This document shows positions 11,873 to 23,719 of a DNA stretch of 64,000 nt, piece by piece. Numbering within the stretch: the stretch's first letter is position 1; each line of letters starts with the position of its first letter. A program made the translations under genes and the position numbers. The notes below the pieces were generated by a model that did not search any database, was not told the origin of the DNA, and saw nothing but the letters and a program-made list of their open reading frames with translations. The DNA comes from Calonectria ilicicola (Eukaryota; Ascomycota; Sordariomycetes; Hypocreales; Nectriaceae), in NCBI GenBank assembly GCA_020809705.1, contig CP085830.1:372001-436000 (forward strand), given 5' to 3'.

Positions 11873-12660
11873 GGCGTGTGATTAAAAATACAGTGGAACC
11901 AATCTTATGTATAAAGAAGAAAGATATTTCAGCTACCAACATGTAGTTTATCGTGATTCTATTAAATACTGTCGAGTAATGCGTGTGCCCCTCATCTAAA
12001 CCGATGATAATTGACTACAGATTCCCTAGCGTAAGCTCGTTCATTCTCTACACCTTTGCGTTCTAAGGAAAAAAAACATTCCGTCATCAGTAGAGTTGTT
12101 GGATTTGATGTAAGAGATTGATTAAAGCTTTTCCGGCCTGTTGAAGTTAAAGCCATTGTTTGATTGGGGCGAATCATCCTGCGGGTGGACAAGAATTAAA
12201 TCAACATGAAAACCAGAGGGATTCCATCAATGGGTGCGCTACTCATTTTAATGATGGAGACAGGAATAATAAAGGTTCCAAACCCATCCTAGAATGAATT
12301 TAAAAGAGTGGGAACAGATGTCTGCCGATTTCAACTGTCGGTCTGTACTAACATGAACATGGATAAAAGCGCATGCGAATGATTCCACCAATCGGATGGG
12401 TTTGCGCACGAAGCTTCTCAACATCAGTCTTTGGCCATTTATGGCAACCGGAAAACTGCATTCAATTTCAGTGCAGACCGCTCAGACTGCTAATCGGATA
12501 CCTGCGTATTGAAAGGCTACATCGGATGTGCGTGGGTTTATCCGTGTGGTTTTCCGGCCTTGCATCTCCGCCAAGAAATTGATAAAAGATCATCGTTGCT
12601 TGGACCTCGTTCCCTGCCCACTTTTTGTTGGTAGTGTTGTCAACCCCGCGCCATATGGAC

Positions 12661-12673
12661 GCGGGGAAGTTGG
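12661..12673 (+). promoter_or_regulatory. Relaxed copy of the GH3-promoter motif (GCGGGGAAGTTGG)
   Basis: Matches the motif repeated in the transporter/GH3 promoter with one extra G and one G-to-T change. It lies 184-196 bp upstream of the GH28 start codon. Co-regulation is an inference. Confidence 0.35.
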
Positions 12674-12791
12674 GGCACGATGCGAATACTAATGGCGGAG
12701 CAATATTTCCCGACCAAACTAAGCTCTGAGGTCTGGTTCAACATGCTTTAGTGCGGGAATGCTCTATAATGAAGCTTAACTTCAGTTGAGG

Positions 12792-12800
12792 TATAAAAAT
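12792..12800 (+). promoter_or_regulatory. TATA box of the exopolygalacturonase gene
   Basis: TATAAAAAT lies 57-65 bp upstream of the ATG at 12857, a normal position for a highly inducible fungal secreted-enzyme gene. Confidence 0.55.
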
Positions 12801-12856
12801 AAACGGAATTCCGCCTTGCCTGTGGTTTGGATTGTTACGCTGGCAATGCTGTTAAT

Positions 12857-14291
12857 ATGGCGCGTTCAAAATTAACATCTCTCTTCGCTTTCGCCGTGCT
12901 GTGCATGCACGGCACATTGGGTGCCACAGTATCAGAGTCCTTCCTCGAGGGTCTCCGATCAGTGCGGCCAAGTACGGCACAAGGCTCCTCTGAGAGAAAC
13001 CGGACTTGTGTCGTTGACAGTCATGATGACGGAAAGACCGACGATTCAGAGTTTATCAAGACGGCCCTCAAGGGTTGCAACGGCGGTGGCCATGTCCTCT
13101 TTCCAGGAACCCAATCTTACGTGATTGGCGCGCCACTCGACATGACAGATTTGGAGAATATTGACATCGATATCCAAGGCACAATCAAGTTCACCGACGA
13201 TATGGACTATTGGCGTGATGGCCATACATTTGATCTGAGTTACCAAAACAGCACAGCATTCTTCAAACTAGGCGGAAAGGATATCAATGTCTTTGGAGGG
13301 GGCGTATTAAACGGCCAGGGTCAACGCTGGTGGGACCATTACCCCAAAAACAAGCGTGATCTTCGACCAGTTCTGTTTGCGACGGTTGATATGCACCAAA
13401 GCACCATTTCTGACATTAGCTTGAAACAAGCACCCATGTGGAATTTCTTTGTCGTAAACTCGACAGATGTCACTTTTACAAACATTTCCATGCGCTCCGT
13501 GAGCGACAACGAGAACTTTGAGAAGAACACGGATGGGTGGGATATTTATCGCTCCGATCGCATCATTATCCAAAACTCCACGGTGACGAACGGAGATGGT
13601 AGGTCTCCCCATTCCGCATTATTTCACTCGACTAACCGCGCTTCAGATTGTGTCAGCTTTAAGCCCAACAGCACCAACATTCTAGTGCAGAACATGTGGT
13701 GCAACGGTTCACATGGCATTTCTGTGGGCAGCTTGGGCCAGTATCCAGGCAGGGTTGACTATGTCGAGAACATTTACGTACACAATGTTGCAATGTATAA
13801 CTCGTCCGAAGGAGCTCGCATCAAGGTGTGGCCCGACTCTTTCAGCGAGAAGAGCGCCAATCTCGTTGGCGGAGGTGGAAGAGGTCAGGTGCGGAATGTG
13901 ACTTACGATACTATGTGGCTGGACAATGTTGACTACGGCCTGACCATTACTCAATGTTACGGTCAGGATGACGAGGAAGAATGCTTCAAGCACCCGGTAA
14001 GTTAGAACCCCAGAGGAATTGGAATTCAACGCTAACATATGTTGAATCTAGTCCAAGCTGAAGATTTCCGACATTACTTTCCGAAACATTCGTGGGCGAA
14101 CGAATCGAGTCTTCTCCCCTTTGGTTGCCCACCTCGTTTGCTCAAGCCCGGATACGTGCTCCAACATTGTGGCTGAAAATATTGATATCAGAACCATAAA
14201 CGGTAGCAACCTCGTCACATGTCGAAATATGGATACAAAACTGCTGGACCTCAACTGCGTTGATTGGAGCAAGGGCTATAATCCTGCTTAG
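12857..14291 (+). CDS. Secreted GH28 exopolygalacturonase
   Basis: Exons 12857-13598, 13647-13996 and 14052-14291 encode 443 residues. A signal peptide is clear (MARSKLTSLFAFAVLCMHG, cleavage after about residue 22). The beta-helix enzyme has all four GH28 catalytic motifs in order: NTDGWD, GDDCVSF (split by intron 1 within the Asp pair), GSHGISVGS and ARIKVW. These residues hydrolyse alpha-1,4-galacturonan. The spacing and the DDCVSFKPNSTNILV and GLTITQCYGQ regions resemble fungal exopolygalacturonases, which release galacturonic acid from the non-reducing end. Several N-glycosylation sequons are present, as is normal for an extracellular enzyme. It lies in tandem downstream of the GH3 gene and shares a promoter motif with it. 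An earlier non-ATG extension is discarded because the ATG at 12857 gives the signal peptide. Confidence 0.95.
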
Positions 14292-15157
14292 AATAATAAA
14301 AAGCTTTTTGGTTCACTCTTGGTCGATCAAATGTGCCGGCCCAGCCACTCTCTTGCTGGCTCGAGAATTCATACTGCTATTTCCGGTGCGATTTGTATGC
14401 TGTCGCTTGTATTCGAGGGTTGGATCGTCCTTGGAGCTGATGATCTGGCTGTCGGGTTTGCACGCCGTAGGCTATTGCTTACGAGAGGTTGTGTCGAAAC
14501 TGGAAAGATGGTTAAGTAGAGGAATTGATTTATCTCCGGTCATCAGTTGATTATATTTTGCTCATATATTCCCCGGAAATTTATGGTTTTTATTGGGTTG
14601 TTATATAGGTCCGGACGAAGAAATATAGTTTTTGCCACACTCCATAGATACCCTCAATACTCTCAGCTGACCCTGGTTGACCAAGCCCGCCCCAAGCTAC
14701 CCACAGCCCAAAATCACATACAAAAACGTCCAGATGCGGTGGTGCCACCATCTAACGACTACTCATTATGCCACAGCCTGGCCCCTAGCCAATCAGACCA
14801 GCAAGGGTGCGAAGGTGGGCATCGGTGGCTAGCTAGCCACGACAGCTAGAAGAGACCTAAACAAACTCTTCCATCGGCGAAGAAAGAGTTGCAATTTAAC
14901 CCGTGATCTCGATAGCTAGTGATGGCTATTGTTCGCACCAGGGTCCGACATCTGGGAATTCCAATTCCTTCGAAAGCTTTGGAGAAGCCCTAGGGTGCCT
15001 GGGCACCGCGTATGTCGGACTGCTCAATCAGACAGATAACTGCCTTCATGAAGAATTTGTATGAATGGCTGGTATTCCGTAACGAAACAATATATGGAGG
15101 ATGGCACAGGACTAGTTAGACATGATGGACTCTGTTATTGAAAAGAGGTTTGCCACG
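14292..15157. other. Intergenic region with a multi-hairpin (cloverleaf-like) segment
   Basis: No coding gene is seen between two convergent genes. Within it, 14943-15020 can fold into three short hairpins enclosed by a perfect 9 bp stem (separate entry). Confidence 0.5.
14943..15020. repeat. Cloverleaf-like inverted repeat structure
   Basis: GTCCGACAT (14943-14951) pairs perfectly with ATGTCGGAC (15012-15020). Inside lie three hairpins: GGAATT/AATTCC (14955-14968, 2 nt loop), GCTT/AAGC (14976-14988) and GGTGCC/GGCACC (14994-15007, 2 nt loop). It does not have tRNA consensus bases. It may be a structured RNA, a foldback DNA element or chance. Confidence 0.35.
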
Positions 15158-17396
15158 TCAATAGGCCATGACTGTCGGGTTTATATTAAACCATGCCATT
15201 TCTGGCGAAATTGAAGAATCAATCTCCATGTTGCCATGGAAATTCGACGTCCCCTTGAGATGTCGAAGTGGATGTTCATGTTCAATGTTGTTCCTCTTCT
15301 CATGCAATGGGGGAGTGTCGAAATAATTTTCGTGTCCTTTGTTGCTGGAGCCGGAGTCTAAAGGCACCAGAAAGATTTCTCTCTCGTCGATCATCGAGGC
15401 AAGTTCAAAATACTTCTCATCTTCGTCAATTTTGTCGTTAACAAACCAGCTTTTTGGATAGTATTCTTCAGCAAATGCTAAACCACGTAGCGCGTAATCC
15501 TCGGGCAATGGCCTAGGAAGCTCCTCCTTTTCCGGACCAGGGAACTCGCCCTCGAATCCTAGCTCAAAGTCGAATGACGAATAATGATAGTTGAGAAGGA
15601 CTGAAGCAAGTTTCCACGGATACTTCTCCTCGATATGAGCTACGGTTTGGGCGTTTTGGTCAAGGTATTGCAAGAAGACCAAAATTGTATGCACAAAAGG
15701 CAAAATATTTGTGTCACCCCAACTCTGGATTTCGATATTCTCGGCTGTACTATCAGCATCACCGACTGGTTGGCTGATTGTCCTCATTGATGGGTTAGAC
15801 TTGTCTCCATATTCAAGAAGGGTACAAGCAAGTGAGATGCCGATGAAATACCTGAGAGAGGTTAACATTGTTGGAAAAAGGATTGGGCAATACTGACCCT
15901 GTTTCAAGCCATCGTTTTGTGGTTCGACTAATGTGAGAGTCTATGGATTCGAGGAACTCCGTCTCAGATTTGTCTAGCTTGGAATTTCCTGAAAAGAGAA
16001 TCCCGTGCACACGCACATAAGCAGCATTAACCGGGGGTAGTCTTGAAGAATTAGAACTCAAGACTGGATCAAAGAGGGTCATAACGCTCTCCTTGGCGTT
16101 TAAAAACGGAATCGGTACGCAAAGCGATTTGGTATAATAGTAGAGCTGTTGGAGGGCGTTGGGTCGGGACAAAATCGCCAAGTGATGATAAAGTCGTCCA
16201 GTAGTAGGCGATTTATCGGATGCTTTGCTGTACCAGTGTCTACTAACACCGGTCCATACCTCTCGATCGCGTATGTCATCATCTTCAATCGCCATCCGGT
16301 AGCGGCCGAGATCTCCGAGACATTCGATCCAGGTATCTTCAAAAGCTGGCGTTGTTTCATAAAGCAGCGCCATCATACTATACGCAAGGTATAGGAATGT
16401 TAACATATGCTCCAAAGATGCTGGTAGTCTATGGCGCAGTAACTCTAAGAAAGAGTGAATTCCGTGCCTCCACATTCGTGCAGGCATGGCATACTTTGAT
16501 GCAAGCCGCTTTAAAGGCGCACTCGCCGAAGGGTGCTGGCTGGCAAGAAAGAAGTCGTGGTGCTCATGTAATAGTGTTCTATGCAAGGCAATCAAAGCTT
16601 GCCACTGCTCGTTGTTGAGCTTATTTGCATCTGTATTAGAGGATTGCGCATTGTCGACCTCGATGCATTTTGTCTCCACCATGACTAGGCCAGCATAGAT
16701 TCCTTTGACCTCCGCTACTAGTTGGTCTTGGGAAATGGGTCGAGTCTCTGGCTGAAGCATCATATTAGATGTTGAGTCAATATATAATCCGGACTCATTC
16801 GGTGCAGATCCAGAACGAGGTTGTTGCCATGAGGCCCGAGAGGATACTGGAACTGATCGTCCCTTCTTGTCCTCTGGTCTTGACGTATCCCCTTCATTCC
16901 ACAGGGTCCGACCAGAAGGGTTTCTCGCTCTTGACCTTATCTTGGGGCTACAGGGGGGGCTTTGTGCTGGCTGGTCTAGAGATGCGGATGGTGACCGTTT
17001 TTTACTGGGACGATGCGACTCTTCACAGCTATCGGAATTGATGGGGCTCTCTGGATCCAAGTGCCAGGAGTCGTTCGCACTTGATGGGCGCTTCCTTGCC
17101 CGATCCAGTACCGCGTTGTCGGGCTTACTTGTGCAAGTTAGCATCGAATCGGTCTTGACGTAGCAGGCGTGGACGTACGGCTTTTTGTTCCGACGTATGC
17201 TTTGGAATGCTCGTTCAATAGCTTCCTCAGAATCCCAAGCTGCATGTTTGGCTGGATCGGCCTGAACGTGCGTGCGAAATTGCTCGTATTCATCTGGCAT
17301 GTCGTTTTCGCACAATGGGCAGCACAATGTATTCGATTCCATGTCTTGTCTGTGGCTCTGCCGAAGGTGGGTAACCCATTTCTTTGTGAAGTCCAT
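15158..17396 (-). CDS. Est1-like DNA/RNA-binding domain protein with N-terminal zinc-finger-like segment
   Basis: Exons 17396-15898 and 15851-15158 join in frame (donor GTCAGT, acceptor CTCTCAG) to give 730 residues. The N-terminus has CCPLCENDMPDEYEQFRTHV with a following HAAW, a C2H2-like pair preceded by WVTHLRQSH. A low-complexity Ser/Pro/Arg-rich linker follows (residues ~85-210). From about residue 340 the protein matches the Est1-type domain: AFEDTWIECLGDLGRYRMA, then WYSKASDKSPTTGRLYHHLA and ALQQLYYYTKSL. This alpha-helical TPR-like fold occurs in telomerase and NMD factors, and in a large fungal family of unknown role. The gene is probably nuclear. The start was chosen as the first ATG after an upstream in-frame TGA. 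Confidence 0.8.
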
Positions 17397-20308
17397 GATG
17401 TTGAGTGATAAATATAGGAGTGGGGAGACTTCAAGGAAGCTCCTGCGGAATTTGAGTCGCTTGCTGATGGCTGGCTTGACCTTCGTTCAGTTGGATGACA
17501 CTGATGATGCTATCAGCGAAGAAGGGAAGGCCAAAAAGCAACAGGTTGGCACGAGGCAGAGGTGTGAAAACGATAATTGTCAGTGAGATGAGATAACACA
17601 ATACAACCCACCACCAATGATCACTAGAGAAAAGCTTAGTAAGAACCAGAAAGCCGAAATGGAAATGATGCGTACGTCAAAATTTTGGGCTGATCTCGAG
17701 CTTTAAAATAGCACAAGACAGCCCAAACAATATAGCACCTGAAGCCGCGCATTAGAAGAAGGTAAGCAGGCGGGGCGAAGTTCAGTCCCTACAAGACCGA
17801 TGCCACTTGTAGCAAAATCAAGTTTTCCTCCAGCTGGAAAACGAAGACGAAGATGGACAGCACGAATCTGATGGCGTTCACAGGTTTGATGCGGTCAAGG
17901 GTTGTCGGCATCTCTCGGGTGGTCCCGCAACGATTGTATCGCGCTCCACGGTCGGCAGAAGCAAGGTATCGAGATCGATCGGCAGTTGGGTAGAGCGGGG
18001 GGCAACCGTAGTAGATATAGTTGACGTGTGCTGGGGGCGAGATCAAACGATTTGCGATTGCTTGGGCACGACGCAGAAGCGGAAATTGTCGACGGCAAAC
18101 AAAGGTAAGACCGAAACGCTCGCGACTGTAAATTCAGAAGAGGAGTAGAGCGGGAGGGGGCGATTATGTGGGAGCAGTGGCGCCAGAGGAGGGAGCAAAA
18201 CGACCAGGGCGCCAAGGCGAACCATGGCGAACCACTGTGGCTTGGATGCGGCCATATTCTGGCAGCGTGTCCATGTACCATTGGCCGAGCTTCATTTTCC
18301 CCTCTTTGATCAATGACAGTTGCCTTGCACACCTTTGCTTTGATGGTCCCCGGGAAAAACGTTGTCCTGTCCATCATCAGTGGCGCGAAAACATCGCCAG
18401 CTTTACCACACGTACCACAGTTACCACAGCGAAGCTCGACTGAGGCGCCCGACACATTCTGTCGCGACGCCGAATAAACACTGCGTTCAAAATCAATACG
18501 CAAGCCGGAACGGCTTTCACCCATGGTCGGGTACGGCAAGCTGCCAGATGTCAGAACACCAGCCTCGGTAACGGCAAAGGGCGACACAGAAAACATCCAT
18601 AACCTAGCGAATCTACCAGGCGCTGTGGGTGAAAGTAAATCTCGGCGCCTGTTTTGCTTGCTGGTGGCACTTTCAACAACAGGAATTTCAACATCTATTC
18701 GCACGCTTGTTGACCCGACGGATTGGAAAACTTATTCCGTAGGATTGCCGTCATTGTTTAGCCTGCTACAGACTTGACCAACTAACATTCTCCCAGGCTT
18801 GCAATCCCCAAACACTATCCTTTCCTAACCAATTTCCTACCTTTCTACGACGGATATACACTTGCGAGACTCTTCTTTTGTTGTTCTCAGCGGCGACGTT
18901 GGTACATTGGATCGCTATATTCAGCCTGTTCAGCCATGATAGGTGGGGGGCTGAATATAGTTATCGTGTTGCTTCTGTGACAATAGCCTGCTTGATCCCT
19001 GGGGTATTTATTGTCGATTTCGCAACGCTTATCACTCGAGTACTTCCGGTTCTGTCGGATATTTGGGTGTTATTCTGTTTCTTGATCGACTGCATGCGAA
19101 TGAACACATGGAAAGCAAGTATTTGAGGATGAAATATTGCTACACCGTCGGAAGACAGGTGTGGCCCATTAAATCAAGATATGGCAAAACTGTTCCCAAG
19201 TTACTCAGTGAGCGTACAGGGCCGAAGTTTACCGAGAATGTTGCATCCTTCAAACAACCCCGAAGTAGCAGGAAAACCGAACACGTGTGCCGATGGTTCT
19301 TACAATGGGACTTCGTAATCCCAGAACGCGGCCATCGCCTTAATATTTGGGAAATCGACATTTTTGAAAGACAGAGTTGCAGAGGATATCCAGAAATGAC
19401 ATCCAGGACGTGATGTCATTGATGCATTTAGTGGGCTGGATTTCTTACTTATGATGGTGAGATTTACCAGATGGCAAACACACTTAGCCATTCTACAAAT
19501 TACGTCGCGTGAAAGATAGATCCGAAGTTTAGCTTAGTTATTTTGTCCAAAATACAGAAATTACGGCTGCCACATTTAGATCCCTGGGCGTTTGAATGGG
19601 GCGGGTAATCGCCTGACTGTGTGGATGAAATCTGCCTCGATTGAATCGCTTCATCTAGTTACATTCAGAAGGAAAAAAGAAAAACACATCACTGGCAAGT
19701 GGTAATGCTGTAGGTCCATTAAAATTCATTGTAGGCAATTCCCATTCACTTATTTAACAATGAAAACTGACCTCGTGAAAACGAGCCTCGCGAAATCACA
19801 AAAACGCGCAAATCGGGTACGTACTAGTTTGAGCCGCGTGACACGCAATGCCCCTGTCAGTTGTCGCCTCTTCTTGCGGTCGCCTTGCCAATTTTTCTCA
19901 CTTCTACCGCGCTTACCTTGCCACCTTCTTCCCTGCCGATCGTCTCTTGCGGGGATTATGTAGTATCCTCGAGAGAATTCCTGGCTGAAATAGCGAACTA
20001 ATAAGGGGGTTTTGATATAGCGATACGATATTTGACCAGTATAGCGGTACAAAATATCACTGCGACCCATCAGCCAGAGGTCGCGCTACGCCATTAGCAG
20101 CCCGTTCCTTTCTGGTACCGCTTGTTCGCTTATCCTCCGACCAAAATCCTCTCAGTGCAATCAGTTGACTTTGAGCGTTCTGACCCAAGAGATAATCACG
20201 TCAGCTCAGCTCGACAAATTAGAGTCAAGGGGAAGGGTCGATTTGTATCCACACTCTCTCTTTGACCTTTTACTTTTTGTCCCTGCATTTGATTTTCTTT
20301 GTGTCAGC
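17397..20308. other. Long gene-poor region (2.9 kb)
   Basis: No gene is convincingly supported. The part 17800-18700 is more G+C rich than its surroundings and carries a 269-codon minus-strand ATG frame (17895-18704). Its translation has odd composition and no recognisable domain, so I do not call it. The part 19750-20110 has an unusual mix of CGCG-rich and AGCG-rich short repeats (CTCGTGAAAACGAG, CTCGCGAAATCAC, AGCGATACGATA, AGCGGTACAAAA) that may be a transposon remnant. Confidence 0.4.
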
Positions 20309-21202
20309 ATGGCTCATTCAAGCCGTCATAGTCATTCCTCAGCCAGCACCCAGCCTGCTCAACAAAGCACAACGTCGACAGATGGTAGCTCCCAAAACGA
20401 TCACACTCAGATTGAATATCCAGTACCTAGCTCCTCTACTATGTATAGCCATCCAAACAATTGGTAATCATCTATTCTTGCTACCTTATCTTCATAATGT
20501 AAAACCTGTAAAGCTAACATCTACAAAGGCCATCGCATACTGTACAAAGTAATCTAGATTATTACCAGCCGTATACAGCTCAGAATCCCGGGCAGACAAC
20601 TGCCAACTACCAGACGCAAGCGGAAGAAGACCCCCCGAATCCAAATTATCCAAATACTTCGCAATATCCTACTACAAATGGCAGTGTATACCAATACACT
20701 TACACCCCACTATCGGTACCTGATGATCAAGCCCCCAACGGCCAATTTACGGACGCGGAAACATCTGCCTATTACATGCCAGGTCATCGGTAATGACTAT
20801 TTTCGCCAAAGTATCTTGTTGCATAAGACTGACACCAACAAGGGTGAACGCCGAGCAAAACGGGGAAGACTATCAGAGGCGCCGAGCTCGAAATCGACAT
20901 CGAGTAAATCGTAATCAGGATCAATTTAACCAACCAAAATAGGCCAAACTCGATATCGATGATATGTGGAGGGTTAACTTGACAGTACAGCCAACAATAT
21001 GAGTATCAAAGGCGAAGAGAGCTTGCATATCAAATGATTAAGCTATGTAAGTATTTGGAACTAGAACGGGCCGTGGCAAAGATTTGAGCTTACTGGAAAC
21101 ATCGCTAAGAGAGTGGGTCGGACTGCTAGGGGTGTTGGCGATCGGTGGATGGCTTTCTCAATGAAAGGAAATCAATATGACTTAAATATCATGCAAGGAT
21201 GA
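20309..21202 (+). CDS. Hypothetical Q/N/P/Y-rich protein with Arg-rich C-terminal segment
   Basis: A five-exon model (20309-20463, 20529-20789, 20843-20903, 20986-21046, 21114-21202) keeps frame throughout and gives 208 residues. Introns have a CTAAC branch (intron 1) and GTAATC, GTAATG, GTAAAT and GTAAGT donors. The N-terminal 135 residues are low complexity in S, Q, N, P, T and Y (for example QSNLDYYQPYTAQNPGQTT). They are followed by a basic stretch with DYQRRRARNRHR and YEYQRRRELAYQM. No family is recognised. The composition resembles disordered nuclear or RNA-binding proteins, but that is only suggestive. An alternative end is the TAG at 20940-20942 if intron 3 is retained. Confidence is moderate that this is a gene and low for the last two exons. 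Confidence 0.45.
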
Positions 21203-21349
21203 ATGAACGGGGAAAATTACGGAGTCAAACAAATGTGTACCCATCTGTAATACCTTGATTTATTTAATGTTTCTTGTTCAATTCAATTTTTATCTTTCTC
21301 TAAGACAATGCGCCAGTTATTACCCAACGATAACAGATAACAAATGCTT

Positions 21350-23719
21350 CTAGAGTTCACAATAGTCATACCAAACCCATGTAACAAACCGCCAAATTGG
21401 AGTTGTGATACATTTGAGTGAAACAAACAGTAGGTGAAAAACGAAAAAGACAACCAGGGTTCTGTCCTCTATTTCCGTCGGGGTAATACCGGTTGCAGTA
21501 TCGCATCGTCCTTCTGGTCTCGGATATTCCAAATCTGCAACCATTGGGGCTTCATCTCCGCCTTCCTCACTACGGATATATGCCTGGCTATCATGCACTC
21601 CGTCTCTGAGTTCGCTCTCTACTCTTGCTGTATCAGTACTACTAACTCTATGCGAATCTTGGGAATTGCCTCTGTCATGTTGCGTCTTCCTTCTCAGTTT
21701 CATATATCGGCTCTTGAAAAAGCCGGTGAATGAATTCAGTGCATCGAGACATTTATGTTGATTTATTTCCAAACTTAGGATAAAAAGTAAAACAGGAACC
21801 AAGAAAAGTAAAATGAGTCGCCATAGCTGTAGATTCTTGTATCCAATGCTTTTGAATTTGAAAATACCGCACAAATTCTTGGCTTCATCTGGAGTCTCGT
21901 TAATGAATCCTTCCTGGTCTCTATCTTCTCCACTGGCGATGCTCCATGCCTCAAATTGTATTCGGGCTAATGAAGTGGCAAAAAGATGCGCGGCCTCAAG
22001 CTTCCAGTGATCCTTGGAAAGACCACGCGAGGCAGACTGAGACACTCTGCCCTGAGCGAGGAGAGCGGAACCTAACCGGCGCGCAATAGCATCGTAAGTG
22101 TTTGAGGCTTCCAATGAGAGTTTCATAAGCCAGTACCCTGGAGGAAGCCCGTTTCGCACGTCTGTCATAGACCAGCAGGTCTCCCCATCAGGGCTGCACA
22201 GTTGATGTTGATCGATGCAGGCGAGCACTCCAGACTTGGGATCAGATTTCCGCCACCAGGGGCTTGATTCACTATCCAAGTAATATTTTTCATCCGCGCC
22301 AAATATCGGATCTGAGCTCTGGTCGGTATACAATATATGAAGCGCAGAAATAAAAAGGATAGTAAGAGTACTGTTTTCAGGTGGTGCGAGCTCTGGTATC
22401 GGCCTCCAATAGTCGTACTCAGGATACCACGAAGTTGCATAAGCGCTATGCGAGAATAGGGTTAGCATTCGGAGTAACAAGAATAATGGATATATTTAAC
22501 TACCAACCTGACGTTGTAAGCAGGTGCTAGCATATCAAAAGGGTTTCCAGCACTGGAGAAGGTATAGCTGGTTCTCCGGTCATCATCGACAGTCTCCCCA
22601 TAATTGTAGCGAAAGGCCGGGATCCCGTTTGTTGACACGTTCTGTACAAACGGATAGTCCGTGTTGAGAGGAGTGCACGTTGTAGATCGGCGAAATTTGT
22701 ATGATACCCGTTGATTAACGCCTATTTCTCTTGCATCAACAAGCCCTGTGTCGAATGTAATTGCAGGCGTCTCCGGAGCACAAATCGTCTTGTTTGGAAA
22801 TGGACACTCGAAGGTCGTCTTGTTGGTGAAGGGAATGGCCGGTCGAGAGAAGAAATTGCAATCAGTTGTTTTTAGTATTGATTTATCCGAAAATTGGTAG
22901 CAGCTTTTGGCGTATTCTCCTGCTCGTGATTCTTTACTTCGGTCGCGGACATCGGAGCGGGTGGCTGCCGCTTCGCCGCCGTTTTCGACGTCGAACATCC
23001 AAACACCACAGTGATCGGAAGCCCACAACGCAGCGCTGTCAGGTTCAACGGCAGCAGAGTAAACTCCCAACACATTCCACCCAACAAATAATCCAAGGAA
23101 TAGCGCGCCACAAAGAATAGATAGTAGTTTGTGTTGGTTATGCCTCTGACAGACATACTTGTAGGTATTAACCAATAAATCACCACCAGCTTCGGATCTT
23201 TCAAGCAACTCCGTGATGGTTCGAGGTTCCGTTAGTTTCATCTCAGGGGTGGTCCGAGGCGCCGTTGATTGCGTTTCCCTACCGTTGCCTGACAAGAGAG
23301 GTTCTCGGAGGTCACTTTCATGGGCATTATGATTGCCATTCGTTCTGTGCAGCAGGATGATGATGAAGGATTTCAGTATTCGATAGACAAATCTCCACGC
23401 GAGCGATATCCAGACAGCAAGCACCGTCGTCAAGATAACTGCCGAGTACTCGTCTATCAACAATCGCTGTCCTGGAGAGGTTAGTGCTGAATCCAGGACA
23501 AGACTGGCAAACCAAGTTCTCACTGTGGGCATCAAAGTCTGTCCATCGCCCCGTATGGACACTCTGGTAGGTTGGAGTCTGTTCCAATGTCATTTCTGAG
23601 GTGCCAAAAGATCTATGGCGCGATATGATGCTTCCGAGTATGAGGCCTGACACGTCTACCAGGCAGAGATCGAAAACGAGGCTGCCAGCACAGCTTACAT
23701 AGCATTTAAGCGAGGCCAT
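21350..23719 (-). CDS. Large multi-pass membrane protein of unknown function
   Basis: Exons 23719-23524, 23471-22508 and 22445-21350 encode 751 residues. Intron 1 is 52 bp (GTGAGA, CACTAAC branch, CTCCAG). The protein has an N-terminal hydrophobic segment, a helix AVILTTVLAVWISLAWRFVY, a second helix with LLSILCGALFLGLFVGW, and a long non-cytosolic-looking region rich in Cys and N-glycosylation sequons (FTNKTTFECPFPNKTIC, CIDQHQLCSPDGETCW). A helix LWRLILLFLVPVLLFILSL follows, and a C-terminal helix VVFFVFHLLFVSLKCIT. This layout is common in large fungal lineage-specific membrane proteins whose function is unknown. No catalytic motif is seen. It is transcribed away from the PAN-like gene upstream. 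Confidence 0.8.

Larger units (their letters stand above)
11873..12856. promoter_or_regulatory. Intergenic region and exopolygalacturonase promoter
   Basis: No coding region is supported in 11873-12856. The 3' part is the GH28 promoter: it has a relaxed copy of the GCGGGAAGTGG motif at 12661 and a TATA box at 12792. Confidence 0.55.

Noticed and set aside
13307..13612. Minus-strand frame of 101 codons
   Set aside because: Antisense shadow of the exopolygalacturonase gene.
14943..15020. tRNA gene at the cloverleaf-like structure
   Set aside because: Stem lengths and invariant tRNA bases (TTCGA loop, anticodon arm) do not fit.
17895..18704. 269-codon minus-strand ATG frame
   Set aside because: Its length is notable but the composition is irregular, it has no recognisable domain or splice pattern, and several other frames overlap it in this higher-GC stretch.
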